The position numbers and the translations under genes are program-made. Shown here in pieces: positions 5,953-7,325 of a stretch of DNA of 7,325 nt; positions within the stretch are counted from its first letter, which is position 1, and the number at the start of each line of letters is the position of its first letter. The stretch comes from JASFWK01 sp050049355. GTDB taxonomy: Bacteria; Chloroflexota; Anaerolineae; B4-G1; DUEL01. The stretch is taken from positions 1 through 7,325 of the forward strand of contig JASFWK010000109.1 in assembly GCA_050049355.1 (NCBI GenBank), written 5' to 3'. Below the pieces are notes generated by a model, which saw nothing but the letters and a program-made list of their open reading frames with translations, was not told the origin of the DNA and searched no databases.

Positions 5953-7325
5953 ATGCGCAGAGGCAGATGGAAGGTCTTGACACTGGTTGCCCTGGTGGGG
6001 CTGGTCACAGGTTGCGGTGGCGGTGCGGCTGCGCCGTCGCCGACAGCGGAGGAGACGGCTCTACCGACGGCGGTGCCCACGCCACGGGGCCCACAGGCGA
6101 CCGTGGTTGACTTGATCAACGAGGTGGACGCCCACGCGCTGCCGGAGGAGGACTGGGTGGATGCGCTGGTGGATATGGTCATCTACCTGGGTGGCGAGGT
6201 ATGGGCAAGAGAGGCGTCTACGGCGCGGGTGGATGTGGAGGAGGGACTGGTGCGGGTGGCACCGAATACGATCTTCACCTTCGGCCAGCCCGAGCCAGAC
6301 ACGCTGGAGTTGGAGCTGGATGAGGGGCAGGTGTGGGTGGATGTCGAGGGACTTGCACCCGGTGAGACCTTCGAGGTGGAAACGCCGGCGGCGGTGGCGT
6401 CTGTGCGGGGGACACGGTTCGGGGCGAGGGCGGCGGCGGATGGGACCACAATCGTCTCGACGCAGGTGGACACGGTGACGGTTGCTGCAGCGACGCAAGT
6501 AGTGACGGTGACGGCAGGCTATCAGACGACGGTGGTGCCGGGCGACCCTCCGGCCGCGCCTCAGCCGATGTCAAACGAAGAGCAGGTACGGTGGGGCATG
6601 GCGGTGGGGTCGGAGCTGGACATGGCACTGCCGGCTGTCGGCGACTCCCATGTGTTGACGGCCACAGGCTTCTACTTTCACAACTTCGATTGGTCGCCTG
6701 ACGGGGCCTACTCTGTCATGTCCTACTATCATCCGTTCACAGAGGCTTACACGAACACCTTCTATGACGCGAGGGCTGGCACAACCATCCCGTCCCCGCT
6801 GCCGAGGAATGTGAATGGGGTCCTCTTCAATCCGGCGGGGGACGGTCTGGCTTACCAATCCTGGGGGAGTGACTACAGCTCTTCCTCCATCTGCACGGCC
6901 GGGATAGATGGATCCAACCCCTCCTGTTTCGGCGGGGACGCCGTCTACGGGTGGCCATTCTGGTCGCCCGACGGGGAGTGGGTGGTTTTCTACTCCAATC
7001 GGCGCACGATGGGCGGTGGCCCACTACTCAGCCTTCCAGGGCCCGGTCACGAAGACCCCGGTCGGGTGGTTCATCCTCTGGATGCTGGCACTGAGCAGGC
7101 TGACGACGACGCTTTCAATCTCTTCAGAGCCCGTCCCGATGGGAGCGACATGACTCCATTGACCTTCGACGAGGGAGGGAATAACATCCGCCAGGCCTGG
7201 TCACCGCAGGGCGACTCCATCGCCTTTGTCTATGCCGCTGAATACATGGGACCGGGCGACGTGTGGGTGATGAATGCGGATGGTTCCGACGCGCGCATGC
7301 TCTTTGACGGTATCTACGGGAACGG
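5953..7325 (+). CDS. FecR-domain/TolB-like propeller lipoprotein (3' partial)
   Basis: The frame from ATG 5953 stays open to the window edge (457 residues, no stop seen), so the C terminus is missing. A basic start and hydrophobic stretch end in the lipobox LVTGC, predicting lipidation at Cys21 and anchoring outside the cytoplasmic membrane. A Thr/Pro-rich linker (about 27-48) follows. Residues about 49-195 resemble the FecR domain, with VRVAPNT (100-106) and the hallmark TPAAVASVRGTRFGA (144-158). From about 240 the protein carries PD40/TolB-like propeller blades: DWSPDG (246-251), LFNPAGDGLAY (291-301), FWSPDGEWVVF (337-347), AWSPQGDSIAF (415-425) and MNADGSD (440-446). The first three blades are 45 residues apart; the next comes after 79, because of a Gly/Pro/Asp-rich insertion (about 352-386). 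The classical FecR controls a sigma factor, but no sigma factor is visible here. The neighbour is a CHASE2 cyclase whose sensor faces the same compartment, so a sensory or scaffolding role is inferred. The domain calls are good; the function is unknown. Confidence 0.85.
   Translation, partial: MRRGRWKVLTLVALVGLVTGCGGGAAAPSPTAEETALPTAVPTPRGPQATVVDLINEVDAHALPEEDWVDALVDMVIYLGGEVWAREASTARVDVEEGLVRVAPNTIFTFGQPEPDTLELELDEGQVWVDVEGLAPGETFEVETPAAVASVRGTRFGARAAADGTTIVSTQVDTVTVAAATQVVTVTAGYQTTVVPGDPPAAPQPMSNEEQVRWGMAVGSELDMALPAVGDSHVLTATGFYFHNFDWSPDGAYSVMSYYHPFTEAYTNTFYDARAGTTIPSPLPRNVNGVLFNPAGDGLAYQSWGSDYSSSSICTAGIDGSNPSCFGGDAVYGWPFWSPDGEWVVFYSNRRTMGGGPLLSLPGPGHEDPGRVVHPLDAGTEQADDDAFNLFRARPDGSDMTPLTFDEGGNNIRQAWSPQGDSIAFVYAAEYMGPGDVWVMNADGSDARMLFDGIYGN

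Overview
The window is GC-rich bacterial DNA with five genes, all on the + strand and closely spaced: a membrane-anchored YvcK-type UDP-sugar-binding protein, glyceraldehyde-3-phosphate dehydrogenase (gap), phosphoglycerate kinase (pgk), a CHASE2-domain class III nucleotide cyclase, and a FecR-domain/beta-propeller lipoprotein that runs off the right edge. No tRNA, rRNA, CRISPR array, insertion sequence or phage gene was seen. The lineage is an inference. A YvcK with an N-terminal membrane extension and a KWL.PGL.VKRW motif is, from memory, a trait of Cyanobacteria and Chloroflexota. Together with the gap-pgk arrangement and the lipoprotein, this makes a Chloroflexota bacterium my best guess, at moderate-to-low confidence.

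Layout. Bases 1-236 hold no convincing gene. They contain two small inverted repeats and a near-consensus sigma-70-type promoter (TTGACG, 17 bp, TATAAT) that would start a transcript about 54 bases ahead of yvcK, with a small hairpin at its 5' end. yvcK (237-1517) is followed after 78 bases by gap (1596-2618, GTG start behind a very strong Shine-Dalgarno). The 101 bases between gap and pgk contain a striking 29-bp hairpin (2641-2703) that ends just before the pgk ribosome site. pgk (2720-3904) is followed by the cyclase (preferred GTG start 3957, stop 5861). After 91 bases comes the lipoprotein gene (5953 to beyond 7325). No hairpin with a U-tract separates the genes, so one long operon, possibly with internal processing, is the simplest reading.

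How the genes may work together. Gap and Pgk catalyse consecutive steps of glycolysis/gluconeogenesis, and YvcK homologues bind UDP-GlcNAc and are needed for growth on gluconeogenic carbon in Bacillus. The last two genes look like a surface-signalling pair: an extracytoplasmic lipoprotein (FecR plus WSPDG-type propeller) next to a cyclase whose CHASE2 sensor lies on the same side of the membrane. The cyclase keeps its metal and transition-state residues but has Asp and Ala where adenylate cyclases usually have Lys and Asp/Thr, so its nucleotide product cannot be assumed. The most notable items are the gap-pgk hairpin, the FecR-CHASE2 pairing and the atypical purine-binding residues.
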